From positions 806,001 through 870,000 of the forward strand of contig NZ_CP067412.1 of NCBI RefSeq assembly GCF_023375815.1: 64,000 bases of DNA. Reading direction: 5' to 3'. The translations under genes and the position numbers were made by a program. A model generated the notes under the pieces. It saw only the letters and a list, made by a program, of their open reading frames with translations. It was not told the DNA's origin and ran no database searches. Below, piece after piece: positions 27,688 through 35,401 of this stretch (position 1 is the stretch's first letter; each line of letters begins with the position of its first letter). This DNA comes from Pseudomonas sp. HS6. Lineage in GTDB: Bacteria > Pseudomonadota > Gammaproteobacteria > Pseudomonadales > Pseudomonadaceae.

Positions 27688-28646
27688 CCTCATTTTTTGC
27701 TGTGACCGATAACGACGATATTCTCGCCCTGCAACCGCGTCTGACCGCTGATGACGCCGGTGTGCGCAGGATTGCCCTGATCGACCTGGCAGACCTCGAA
27801 GAGCCGGACGGTCTGCTCTGGCTGGTCGAGCGACTGGCCGAAGACCCGGCCGAAGAAGTGCGTGCCGAAGCGGCGCGTTTACTGGAGGCCTGGGAAGACG
27901 AGCCGGTGGTTGAAGCGCTGTGCCAGGCGCTGACCGATCCGTCGTCAGCGGTGCAAGCTGCTGCGGCGCAGAGCCTGAGCCTGCTCAAAACCGAAGCGGC
28001 GGGGAGGGTGATTCTGCCGTGGACTGGCCATGGCGAAACCAGCGTGCGGGTTGCCGCGTTTCGGGCCTTGCGCGAGTTGCGTTTCCCCGGCGCCGCGCCT
28101 GCCGCGATTCAGGCGTTGAACGATATTGATGCCAGCGTGCGCCGCGAAGCCGTTGGCGTGCTTGGCTGGCTCAAGCAACTCGACGCACTGCCAGCCCTGG
28201 CCCGATTGGCGAGTGATGATCCGGACACCGAAGTGCGCCGCGCAGCCACCGGCGCCTTGGGCCTGGCGAGTGGTGCTGACGTGCTGCCCGCCTTGCGTCA
28301 GGCCTTGCAGGACGACGCCTGGCAAGTGCGCGAAGAAGCCGCGACCACACTTGGCAAAGTCGGCCATTCCGACGCGGGGCCGGCCTTGATCGAAGCCTTG
28401 GGCGACGATTACTGGCAAGTACGCTTGCGCGCGACCCGCAGCCTCGGCCGTTTGCGTTACGTGCCGGCCCTCGACGCCCTGATCGACACCCTCGGTCATC
28501 GCATCAGCAACCTGCGCAAGGAAGCGGCGCTGGCGCTGGGCGAGCTGAATGATCGCGGGGCGGTGGCGGCGTTGCAGGCCGCGCAGGATGACGGCGACCC
28601 GGAAGTGCGCAAGGCCGTGCGGATTGCCCTGAGTCAGCTGCAATGA
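27684..28646 (+). CDS. HEAT-repeat (PBS lyase-type) protein
   Basis: A 320-residue soluble helical-repeat protein. Roughly eight to nine units of about 31 residues can be seen, each with the pattern D..VR..A...LG.L.....L..L (examples: DIDASVRREAVGVLGWLKQ, DDAWQVREEAATTLGKVG, DDYWQVRLRATRSLGRLR). Such proteins serve as scaffolds, and relatives act as phycobilin lyases or in cofactor/cluster maturation. It has no signal peptide. It overlaps the ABC ATPase gene and the DUF971 gene by four bases each, so it belongs to the operon. A chaperone role for the flavin/Fe-S enzyme is a guess from context. Confidence 0.85.
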   Translation: MTSFFAVTDNDDILALQPRLTADDAGVRRIALIDLADLEEPDGLLWLVERLAEDPAEEVRAEAARLLEAWEDEPVVEALCQALTDPSSAVQAAAAQSLSLLKTEAAGRVILPWTGHGETSVRVAAFRALRELRFPGAAPAAIQALNDIDASVRREAVGVLGWLKQLDALPALARLASDDPDTEVRRAATGALGLASGADVLPALRQALQDDAWQVREEAATTLGKVGHSDAGPALIEALGDDYWQVRLRATRSLGRLRYVPALDALIDTLGHRISNLRKEAALALGELNDRGAVAALQAAQDDGDPEVRKAVRIALSQLQ

Positions 28647-28921
28647 ATCCGCTGGCGATCGGCAATTCCCAAAGTGAACACCGGTTACGGCTGAGCTGGC
28701 CGGATGGCCGCGAGCAGTTGCTCGACCATGCCGAACTGCGCCGCCAGTGCCCGTGTTCGCAGTGCCGGGCGTTTCGCCTGCGGGGCTCGGCGCCGCTGGT
28801 GGATGATCGGGTGCGTGTGATCGAACTCAACCCCCAGGGTTACGGCCTGCAACTGGTGTTCAGCGATGGTCATCAACGCGGGATCTACCCGTGGCAGTAC
28901 CTGGCGCAGCTCAATACTTGA
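28643..28921 (+). CDS. DUF971 protein (gamma-butyrobetaine hydroxylase N-terminal-like)
   Basis: A 92-residue protein of the DUF971 family. The core is LRLSWPDGREQLLDHAELRR, then the metal-type cluster CPCSQC (about 34-39), then LNPQGYGLQLVFSDGHQRGIYPWQYL, with YPW being the family signature. Fused to oxygenases the domain binds zinc; stand-alone copies occur next to Fe-S and Mrp-type genes, and an assembly role has been proposed for some. It is the last gene of the locus and overlaps the HEAT gene by ATGA; a REP element follows. Confidence 0.87.
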   Translation: MNPLAIGNSQSEHRLRLSWPDGREQLLDHAELRRQCPCSQCRAFRLRGSAPLVDDRVRVIELNPQGYGLQLVFSDGHQRGIYPWQYLAQLNT

Positions 28922-28936
28922 GGACACCGCGTCCCC

Positions 28937-29016
28937 TGTGGGAGCTGGCTTGCCAGCGATGGCTGCCCGCCAGTCACCATGGCCCCATCGCCGGTAAGTC
29001 GAATCGTTGCACCGCG
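28937..29016. repeat. REP element pair
   Basis: TGTGGGAGCTGGCTTGCCAGCGATGG (28938-28962 region) is followed by a diverged partner CATCGCCGGTAAGTCGAATCGTTGC at about 28986-29010. It lies between the convergent DUF971 and porin genes, a common site for REP sequences, and probably serves as their shared 3' boundary. Confidence 0.7.
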
Positions 29017-29032
29017 GCAGGTTTTCAGTGGC

Positions 29033-29770
29033 TCAGAACGACTTACTGACGCTGGCCACCACCGTCGCCGTGCACACATCCTTGAAGCCCCAGTTGCTCA
29101 GGCATTGGTTCTGCGACAGGTCGGTGTCGATGTAGCTCAGGCCCAGCACCACACCGGCCAGGTTGTGGGTCAGTTTGACTTCCCACTCCCGGTAGGACTC
29201 TTCGCTATGGCCGGATGCCGAGTACAGATGCGGGTCTTTGAAGTCCATGTTGCCGTAGCGCAGCTTCAGACTGGAATCGAACGGTAATTCGGTTTCATAA
29301 CCGATGTAGCTGTAGAGCGAACTTTGTTTGCTGTCGATGCCCGGCGCGTCACTGGAGTAATACGCCGCGAGTTTCACGCCATAAGCGCTGAGAATCGAAT
29401 ACACCTCGCTCTGGTTGAACTGGCTCTCCTTGGGATACGCGTATTTGATGTAGCCCAAATCCAGACTCACAGCCTCGGTCGCCTGCCACAGCCAGCCGGC
29501 GTAGTAATCGACTTCCTGACGGGTTTTCAGGCCGCCGCCGAAATCGACGTTCGAACTCCACGCGCCGAGGTACAGACCGCTGCTGTGGGCCAGGGTCAAA
29601 CCGGCCTGTGCCGCCGGATCGTTCTGCGTTTGGGAGATGCCGCGGGTGCGGTAGTCGCTGGCCAGCGTCAGGTCGACCAGCACCGCGAAATCATCGTTCA
29701 AGGGGATCGCGTGGCTGCTCAAAGGTAGCAGGCTCAAGGAAGTGAGGGCGAGCAGGGGCATGGCTTTCAT
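29033..29770 (-). CDS. TorF-family putative outer-membrane porin
   Basis: A 245-residue beta-barrel protein with an N-terminal signal peptide (cleavage near SHA, 19-21). LASDYRTRGISQTQNDPAAQAGLTL (split) is the hallmark of this family (TIGR02001 type), and the chain ends in F (SVSKSF), the usual outer-membrane insertion signal. Repeated amphipathic strands with aromatic ends cover the rest. It lies 102 bp downstream of an exported amidohydrolase gene on the same strand and may admit that enzyme's substrate; this link is inferred only from position. Confidence 0.85.
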   Translation of the reverse strand: MKAMPLLALTSLSLLPLSSHAIPLNDDFAVLVDLTLASDYRTRGISQTQNDPAAQAGLTLAHSSGLYLGAWSSNVDFGGGLKTRQEVDYYAGWLWQATEAVSLDLGYIKYAYPKESQFNQSEVYSILSAYGVKLAAYYSSDAPGIDSKQSSLYSYIGYETELPFDSSLKLRYGNMDFKDPHLYSASGHSEESYREWEVKLTHNLAGVVLGLSYIDTDLSQNQCLSNWGFKDVCTATVVASVSKSF

Positions 29771-29872
29771 GTGAAGTCCCGATGTTGTGATTGTTATGGG
29801 CAGGAAGCGGGCAAGGCTGCGCCGGACCCCGGCGGCTGGCGCGGGGTCGGGCAGGGGGGACGGCCATTGTTA

Positions 29873-31627
29873 TTAGAGGGTAGGGGCGTAGACCTGACGG
29901 CCGGCGAACCAGGTTTGCAGGACTTGAGTGTCATGCAGCGCCTTGTCATCGACGCTGAATACGTCGCGATCAAGCACGATGAAATCGGCCTGTTTGCCGG
30001 GGCTCAGCGAGCCGATCTGTTGCTCCAGGCCGATGGTGCGCGCCGCGTTGACGGTGTAGGCGTAGAACATGGTTTCGCGGTCCAGGCGTTCGTCGGCGTT
30101 GAGCACGCCCAGCGGCCCGGTGCGGGTGATGGCCTGGGCCATGGCGTTCCACGGGTTCGGCGAGGACACCGGCCAGTCGCTGGCGCCGGCAATCGTCGCG
30201 CCTTGCTTGAGCAGCGAATGCGCCGGGTACTGATAGCGGAAGGCGAGGGCGCTGACGTAAGGCTTGATCATGTCGGTGGTGTAGTCGTCGGCGCTGGCCC
30301 ACAGCAGTTGCATCGAGGCAATCACGTTCAGCGGCTTGAAGCGGGCGAACTCCTTCGGATTGACCATTTGCAGGTGCGTGATCGAGTGCGTCACGCCGCT
30401 CTGCCGATCCTTGCGCGCCTGGGCGATGCCGTTCAGTGATTCGCGCACGGCGCGGTCGCCGATGGCGTGGATGTGCACCAGCCAGCCGCGCTGGTCGATG
30501 GCGCTGACCAGTTCGCCGAAATGCTGCGGATCGATCAGCAACTCGCCCTGTTTGTGCGAGTTGCTGTAGGGATCGATCATCGCCGCGCTCTGGGCCGGGT
30601 ATTCGATCACGCCGTCGGCGAAGATCTTGATCCCCGGCAGCGTCAGGTTGGGAATGCCCTGGAATTGCTGGCGTACTTTGTCGAGGGTGTCGAGATCGGC
30701 CGGGACGCTTTTCGGGTTGGCCACCAGCAGCGCGGCGACGTGGGCGGTCATGCCGCCGCTTTCCGACAGGGCCTTGTAGGCCGGCAATACGCCGACGGTT
30801 TTTTCGGTGGGTTTGAGGGCGAATACGGGTTCGCCCGGCGCGGCGTTGGCGGCGGGGTCCATCCACGCGGTGATGCCGAGGCTGTTGTTGAAGCGCACCG
30901 CCGATTGCGCCGCCTTGAGCATGTCGGCCGGGCTCGGCACCGGCATTTTCGAGGCGACCCGATCCCAACCGGCATCGACCACAAAGCCGTTCGGTTCACC
31001 GCTGGGCAGTTTGCCGATGGTGTCTTTTTCCGCGTCCGGCAGGGCTTTCAGCAGCGCGACGTCGATGCCCGCACGCTTGAGCATCACGTCGTTGGCCCAT
31101 GCGGTGTGGTGATCGCTGCCGGTGAACACCACTGGCACGTCGGCCCATTCGCCGTGGTTGAAAATCTTGCCCAGGGCTTCAGCCTTGGCCCAATACACCG
31201 AGCTCATGCCGGCCACGCTCAGCACATCGCCATGCCGGGCCTTGCCGTCGTCGCGCCAGCCGCGCAGGCGTTTTTGCAGTTCATCCAGACCGACCACGTC
31301 GTCTTCCATGTTCGCCGAGACCATTTCCAGTCCGCCGAAAATCGCGTGGGAATGGCTGTCGATCAGACCGGGCATCAGCGCCTGGCCTTTGAGGTCGATC
31401 ACTTGGGTGCCGGGCTCGATCAAGGCCTTGATCTGCGCATCGCTGCCGACTTTCAGCACCTTGCCGTTCTCCACGGCCAGGGCCTGAACCTTCGGTTGAG
31501 CGCGGTCGGCGGTGAAAATCTTGCCATTGAGCAGCACCAGATCGGTGGCGGCCATGGCTTCCATCGAGGCAAAACTCACAGCGGCGATCAAGACATTTTT
31601 GGTGAAAAGCGGAATGAATCTTTTCAT
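29873..31627 (-). CDS. Exported amidohydrolase, YtcJ/LAF3-like
   Basis: A 584-residue metal-dependent hydrolase with a signal peptide ending near AMA (24-26). The metal motif HxH is H92/H94 in PGLIDSHSH, and further metal-type residues appear in HIHAIGDRAV (mid-protein) and GASDWPVSSPNPW (C-terminal). Domain length and ADFIVLDRDVF at the C-terminus agree with the amidohydrolase_3 family of YtcJ. Substrates of that family are mostly unknown. It is divergent from a LysR gene 103 bp away, which probably regulates it, and precedes the porin gene. Confidence 0.88.
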   Translation of the reverse strand: MKRFIPLFTKNVLIAAVSFASMEAMAATDLVLLNGKIFTADRAQPKVQALAVENGKVLKVGSDAQIKALIEPGTQVIDLKGQALMPGLIDSHSHAIFGGLEMVSANMEDDVVGLDELQKRLRGWRDDGKARHGDVLSVAGMSSVYWAKAEALGKIFNHGEWADVPVVFTGSDHHTAWANDVMLKRAGIDVALLKALPDAEKDTIGKLPSGEPNGFVVDAGWDRVASKMPVPSPADMLKAAQSAVRFNNSLGITAWMDPAANAAPGEPVFALKPTEKTVGVLPAYKALSESGGMTAHVAALLVANPKSVPADLDTLDKVRQQFQGIPNLTLPGIKIFADGVIEYPAQSAAMIDPYSNSHKQGELLIDPQHFGELVSAIDQRGWLVHIHAIGDRAVRESLNGIAQARKDRQSGVTHSITHLQMVNPKEFARFKPLNVIASMQLLWASADDYTTDMIKPYVSALAFRYQYPAHSLLKQGATIAGASDWPVSSPNPWNAMAQAITRTGPLGVLNADERLDRETMFYAYTVNAARTIGLEQQIGSLSPGKQADFIVLDRDVFSVDDKALHDTQVLQTWFAGRQVYAPTL

Positions 31628-31730
31628 TGAACATTTCCTTGTTATTGCGTCTGATGGCCAGATTAGTGGCTGTCAACGCCCGACAGAACGCCTCCCTCAC
31701 GAAAAACGTTTTTGCCTGAATGGAAAAAGC

Positions 31731-32648
31731 ATGGACAAGCTGGGTGCACTGAAAATGTTCGTGGTCACCGCGCAGCTCGGCAGTTTCAGCCGCGCCGCCG
31801 AGCAACTGGGCAAGACCCCGTCGGCCCTGACCAAAGCGGTCAATCATCTGGAATCCGAACTCGGCGCGCGGCTGTTCGAGCGCAGCACGCGACGGATCCT
31901 GCTGACCGAAATCGGCCGGCTGTATCTGGAAACCGCACGCCAGGTGTTGCAACGGCTGGACGAGGCCAGCGAGGAAATCGAGCAGTTGCAGCATGGTTTG
32001 CGTGGCAGCCTGAAAATCACCGCACCGCTGGCGTACGGGCGGGCGTTTCTCGATCAGGTGTGTGACGGTTTTTTGCAGCAATACCCGCAGATCAGCCTGC
32101 AAGTGGATTTGTGCGACGAGTTCGTCAATCTGCTGGAAAGCGGTTACGACCTGGCGTTGCGCGAGGGACATGACGACTTGCCGGGGCTGATTGCCCGAGT
32201 GGTCGGCAGCAATCGCCTGGCACTGTGCGGCAGCCCCGAATACCTGGCGCGCAAGGGCTTGCCGGTGACACCGCAAACCCTCGATCAGCATGAATGGCTG
32301 CTGTACCGACATCCGTTGCTCAGCCGCGAGTTCTGGTGGGCCGAACGCGACGGCCAGCGCCTGAGCCTGGCGCAACCGGCGGCGCCGCTGTTGCGCAGTG
32401 ATAATTACGATTTGCTGCTGGCCAGCGCCCTGGCCGGACGCGGCTTGCTGCACACGCCACTGTGGAGCGCCGCGCCGTACATCGCCGACGGGCGACTGGT
32501 GCGGGTCATGGCCGATTACGAGATCGATCCGGACAGCTTCGGCCCGCACATTCTGGCGGTGTACCCGAGCCATCGACGGGCGACGGCCAAGGTTGTCGCG
32601 TTTATCGACTACATCGCAGGGTTTCTCGCCGAACGCGGTTTGAGCTGA
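31731..32648 (+). CDS. LysR-family transcriptional regulator
   Basis: A 305-residue LysR regulator. The HTH spans about residues 1-60 (LGALKMFVVTAQLGSFSRAAEQLGKTPSALTKAVNHLE in three helices) and the substrate-binding domain about 90-300. The short C-terminus with LLYRHPLLSREFWW and LPGLIARVVGSNRLALCGSPEYLA is of the CrgA/DmlR-type subgroup. ATG 31731 is the first start giving the standard HTH position. It is divergent from the exported amidohydrolase operon, its likely target. Confidence 0.9.
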   Translation: MDKLGALKMFVVTAQLGSFSRAAEQLGKTPSALTKAVNHLESELGARLFERSTRRILLTEIGRLYLETARQVLQRLDEASEEIEQLQHGLRGSLKITAPLAYGRAFLDQVCDGFLQQYPQISLQVDLCDEFVNLLESGYDLALREGHDDLPGLIARVVGSNRLALCGSPEYLARKGLPVTPQTLDQHEWLLYRHPLLSREFWWAERDGQRLSLAQPAAPLLRSDNYDLLLASALAGRGLLHTPLWSAAPYIADGRLVRVMADYEIDPDSFGPHILAVYPSHRRATAKVVAFIDYIAGFLAERGLS

Positions 32649-32654
32649 CAGAGA

Positions 32655-32685
32655 GATGGTTCCCACGCAGAGCGTGGGAACCATC
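32655..32685. repeat. Pseudomonas hairpin repeat (GGTTCCCACGC type)
   Basis: A perfect 14-bp stem, GATGGTTCCCACGC, with a 3-nt loop (AGA) and GCGTGGGAACCATC. This dispersed palindrome is common in intergenic DNA of fluorescent pseudomonads. Seven bases after the LysR stop, it may also act as a transcription boundary before lexA2. Confidence 0.75.
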
Positions 32686-32736
32686 GATCACAGGATTTGA
32701 GCTGACTGGCGGTGCTTGTCAGGAAATTCCCATAAG

Positions 32737-32750
32737 AGTACAAATGTACT
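32737..32750. promoter_or_regulatory. LexA2-type SOS box
   Basis: AGTAC-AAAT-GTACT is a perfect palindrome. It matches the AGTACN4GTGCT-type operator described for LexA2 of Pseudomonas putida, with GTACT in place of GTGCT, and differs from the E. coli CTG-N10-CAG box. It lies two bases before the lexA2 ATG, so bound LexA2 would block transcription of the whole mutasome operon. An upstream in-frame ATG lies inside the box. Confidence 0.8.
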
Positions 32751-32752
32751 CC

Positions 32753-33361
32753 ATGACGACTCTGACTCCCCGCCGTACCGCCATCCTGACCTTTATCCGC
32801 GAACGCATCGCCGAACACGGTCAGCCCCCAAGCCTCGCTGAAATCAGCGAGGCTTTTGGTTTTGCCTCCCGCAGCGTGGCGCGCAAGCATGTGCTGGCGC
32901 TCACTGAAGCCGGGTTTATCGAGGTCAATCCGCATCAGGCCCGGGGCATTCGCTTGCTCGGGCAACCGGCGCGACCGGAACTGCTCGAAGTCCCGGTACT
33001 CGGTCGGGTGGCCGCCGGTGCGCCCATCGGCGCCGATGCCGACATCCACAATCGGCTGATGCTCGATCCGGCGCTGTTCTCCCGCACGCCCGACTACATG
33101 CTGCGGGTGCAGGGCGATTCGATGATCGAAGACGGCATTCTCGATGGCGATCTGGTCGGCGTACGCCGCAACCCCGAGGCGCTCAACGGCCAGATCGTGG
33201 TGGCGCGGCTCGACGGTGAGGTCACCATCAAACGCTTCGAGCGGGTCGGCGATGAGGTTCGCCTGCTGCCGCGCAACCCGGCGTACCAGCCGATTGTCGT
33301 GCGGGCCGATCAGGACCTGGCCATCGAAGGGGTGTTCTGCGGTCTGGTGAGGCAAGGCTGA
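32753..33361 (+). CDS. lexA2: LexA2, SOS repressor of the mutasome operon
   Basis: A 202-residue LexA paralogue. The winged HTH covers about residues 5-66, the self-cleavage bond is A88-G89 (RVAAGAPIG), and the catalytic dyad is S123 (QGDSM) and K160 (VTIK). RecA filaments would trigger its autocleavage. It is the first gene of lexA2-imuA-imuB-dnaE2 and overlaps imuA (ATGA-type). Start at 32753 is preferred because the in-frame ATG at 32744 lies in the operator; no strong ribosome-binding site precedes either, so the mRNA may be nearly leaderless. Confidence 0.92.
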   Translation: MTTLTPRRTAILTFIRERIAEHGQPPSLAEISEAFGFASRSVARKHVLALTEAGFIEVNPHQARGIRLLGQPARPELLEVPVLGRVAAGAPIGADADIHNRLMLDPALFSRTPDYMLRVQGDSMIEDGILDGDLVGVRRNPEALNGQIVVARLDGEVTIKRFERVGDEVRLLPRNPAYQPIVVRADQDLAIEGVFCGLVRQG

Positions 33362-33978
33362 TGGGTGCCGTCGTTGCGCTGGATACGCTGTTCAATGGCG
33401 GCCAGGTCTGGAAGGGCCGGCCTGCGCCACCGGCCGCCAGCCCGCAACCCACCGGGCACGCGGCGCTGGACGCCGCCTTGCCCAGTGGCGGCTGGCCGGA
33501 AGCGGCGCTGAGCGAAATCCTCCTGGCTGGCCCCGGTGTCGGCGAACTGCAACTGGTGTGGCCGACGCTGGCGCGGTTGTCAGCGGCGGGCGAGCGCATC
33601 GTGCTGGTGGCGCCGCCGTTCGTGCCGTATCCGCAGGCGTGGGCCAATGCCGGGGTCGATTTGCGTCAGTTGTCGGTGATCCAGGCCAGCGAACGCGATG
33701 CGTTGTGGGCGGCGGAGCAATGCCTGCGCTCGGGCAGTTGCGGCGCGGTGCTGTGCTGGCCGCACAAGGCCGATGACCGCGCCTTGCGACGATTGCAGGT
33801 GGCGGCGGAAACCGGCCAGACCCTGGCGTTCGCATGGCGACCCTTGAGCGAAGCGGTCAACCCGTCACCGGCCGCGCTGCGCATTGCCATCGATGCGCGC
33901 CCGGCGCAATTGCGCGTGCTCAAATGCCGGGGCGGACTGGCGCGCAGTGCACCGATTGCCTTCACCGTGGGGCATTGA
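33361..33978 (+). CDS. imuA: ImuA, RecA-like mutasome accessory protein
   Basis: A 205-residue RecA/SulA-like protein of the damage-inducible mutagenesis cassette. The N-terminus TGHAALDAALPSGGWPEAALSEILL resembles the start of RecA-type cores, but the P-loop is replaced (AGPGVGELQLVWP), so ATP hydrolysis is doubtful. It supports translesion synthesis with ImuB and DnaE2. It sits between lexA2 and imuB with an overlap to lexA2 and seven bases to imuB. SulA-like annotation of such proteins in databases is a common alternative. Confidence 0.9.
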   Translation: MGAVVALDTLFNGGQVWKGRPAPPAASPQPTGHAALDAALPSGGWPEAALSEILLAGPGVGELQLVWPTLARLSAAGERIVLVAPPFVPYPQAWANAGVDLRQLSVIQASERDALWAAEQCLRSGSCGAVLCWPHKADDRALRRLQVAAETGQTLAFAWRPLSEAVNPSPAALRIAIDARPAQLRVLKCRGGLARSAPIAFTVGH

Positions 33979-33985
33979 GGTCGCC

Positions 33986-35401
33986 ATGCGCTGGGTTTGC
34001 ATTCTGTTCCCGCAATTGGCCCTCGACGCCGTGCTGCGTCAGCGCCCCGATCCCGAGCAACCCTTGGCGCTGCTCAGCGGCCCGGCCCAGCGCCGGGTGC
34101 TGCAAGCGGTCAATCCTTCGGCGCGGGCGCTGGGCTTGCGTCCGGGGCAGTCGATGACCGCCGCGCAGGCCATGAGCAAAGGGTTTGTCACCGTCGATTA
34201 CGACGCAGCCGAGGTCGAGCACTGGCAGCAGTTTCTCGCGGCCTGGGCCTATCGCTTCAGCGCTCAGGTCAGCGTGCATTACCCGCGCACCGTGGTGTTC
34301 GAGATTGAATCGAGCCTCGGACTGTTCGGTTCCTGGGCGCAGTTCGAGGCGCGCTTGCGCACGGAGCTGACTGAGCTGGGCTTTCGTCACCGCATCGTCG
34401 CCGCGCCTAACCCGGTGGCGGCGCGGGTGTTGGCCAATGCCTATGACGGCTTGGTGGTGCCCGACGGTGAAGCCCTGCGCCATCACCTCGGGCAACTGCC
34501 GGTCGACCGCATCGGGCTTGAACCGAGCGTGGCCACGGCGTTGTCGCGCATGGGCCTTCGCAACCTCCATCAGGTGCAGGGTCTGCCGCGTCAGGCCCTG
34601 GCCCGGCGTTTCGAGGCGCCGATGCTCAAGCATCTGGATACGCTGTTCGGCGCACGGCCACTGGCGCTGGCGTTCTACCTGCCGCCGGATCGCTTCGATG
34701 TGCGCATCGAACTCAATTTCGACGTGCAGTCCCATCAGGCGCTGCTGTTCCCGTTGCGCCGCCTGACGTCCGATCTGGCGGCGTTTTTGTGCGGGCGCGA
34801 CAGCGGCGTACAGCGCTTCGATCTGCATCTGGAACATGCGGGGCTGCCGGACACGCTGATCAAGGTCGGCCTGCTCAGCGCCGAGCGCGATCCGGCGATG
34901 CTCTTCGAGCTGGCCCGTGGTCGATTGGAGCAGGTGCAGGTCGAAGCCCCGGTGCGCGGTTTTCGTCTGCGCGCCGAAGACCTGCCGAGTTTCGTGCCGC
35001 AGTTTCAGGAATTGTTCGACGACCGTCCGCAGCAGACCTTGCCCTGGGAGCAACTGCGCGAACGCTTGCGGGCACGGCTGGGGGATGAGGCGGTGCAGGG
35101 GCTGCGCTTTCAGGCCGATCACCGACCGGAGTGCGCATGGCAGAGCGCCGACGACAAGCAGCGTTGCGCGGCATTGCCGGGCGTGCAGCGTCCGGGCTGG
35201 TTGTTGGGCGAGCCGCAGTCCGTGCCCGAAGGTTCGGCGCGCATCCTCATGGGCCCGGAACGCATCGAATCGGGTTGGTGGGACGGTGATGACGTGCGCC
35301 GCGACTATTACCTGATCCAGAACCGCGCCGGCCAGCAAGGCTGGGCGTACCGGGCGGTGGGTGAGGGCGGCCCGTTGTGGCTGCAGGGCTGGTTCGCGTG
35401 A
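33986..35401 (+). CDS. imuB: ImuB, catalytically inactive Y-family polymerase homologue
   Basis: A 471-residue UmuC/DinB-like protein. The opening [13 protein letters not shown] replaces the DxDxFFAxVE metal motif, and [13 protein letters not shown] stands where active polymerases have the acidic pair in SxDE, so it should not polymerise. ImuB acts as a hub that binds the beta clamp, ImuA and DnaE2. The start has GAGG five to six bases upstream. It overlaps dnaE2 by GTGA. Confidence 0.93.
   Translation: MRWVCILFPQLALDAVLRQRPDPEQPLALLSGPAQRRVLQAVNPSARALGLRPGQSMTAAQAMSKGFVTVDYDAAEVEHWQQFLAAWAYRFSAQVSVHYPRTVVFEIESSLGLFGSWAQFEARLRTELTELGFRHRIVAAPNPVAARVLANAYDGLVVPDGEALRHHLGQLPVDRIGLEPSVATALSRMGLRNLHQVQGLPRQALARRFEAPMLKHLDTLFGARPLALAFYLPPDRFDVRIELNFDVQSHQALLFPLRRLTSDLAAFLCGRDSGVQRFDLHLEHAGLPDTLIKVGLLSAERDPAMLFELARGRLEQVQVEAPVRGFRLRAEDLPSFVPQFQELFDDRPQQTLPWEQLRERLRARLGDEAVQGLRFQADHRPECAWQSADDKQRCAALPGVQRPGWLLGEPQSVPEGSARILMGPERIESGWWDGDDVRRDYYLIQNRAGQQGWAYRAVGEGGPLWLQGWFA

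Noticed and set aside
33361..33978. SulA cell-division inhibitor
   Set aside because: Position between lexA2 and imuB and overall length fit ImuA; the SulA label is a known misannotation of this family.
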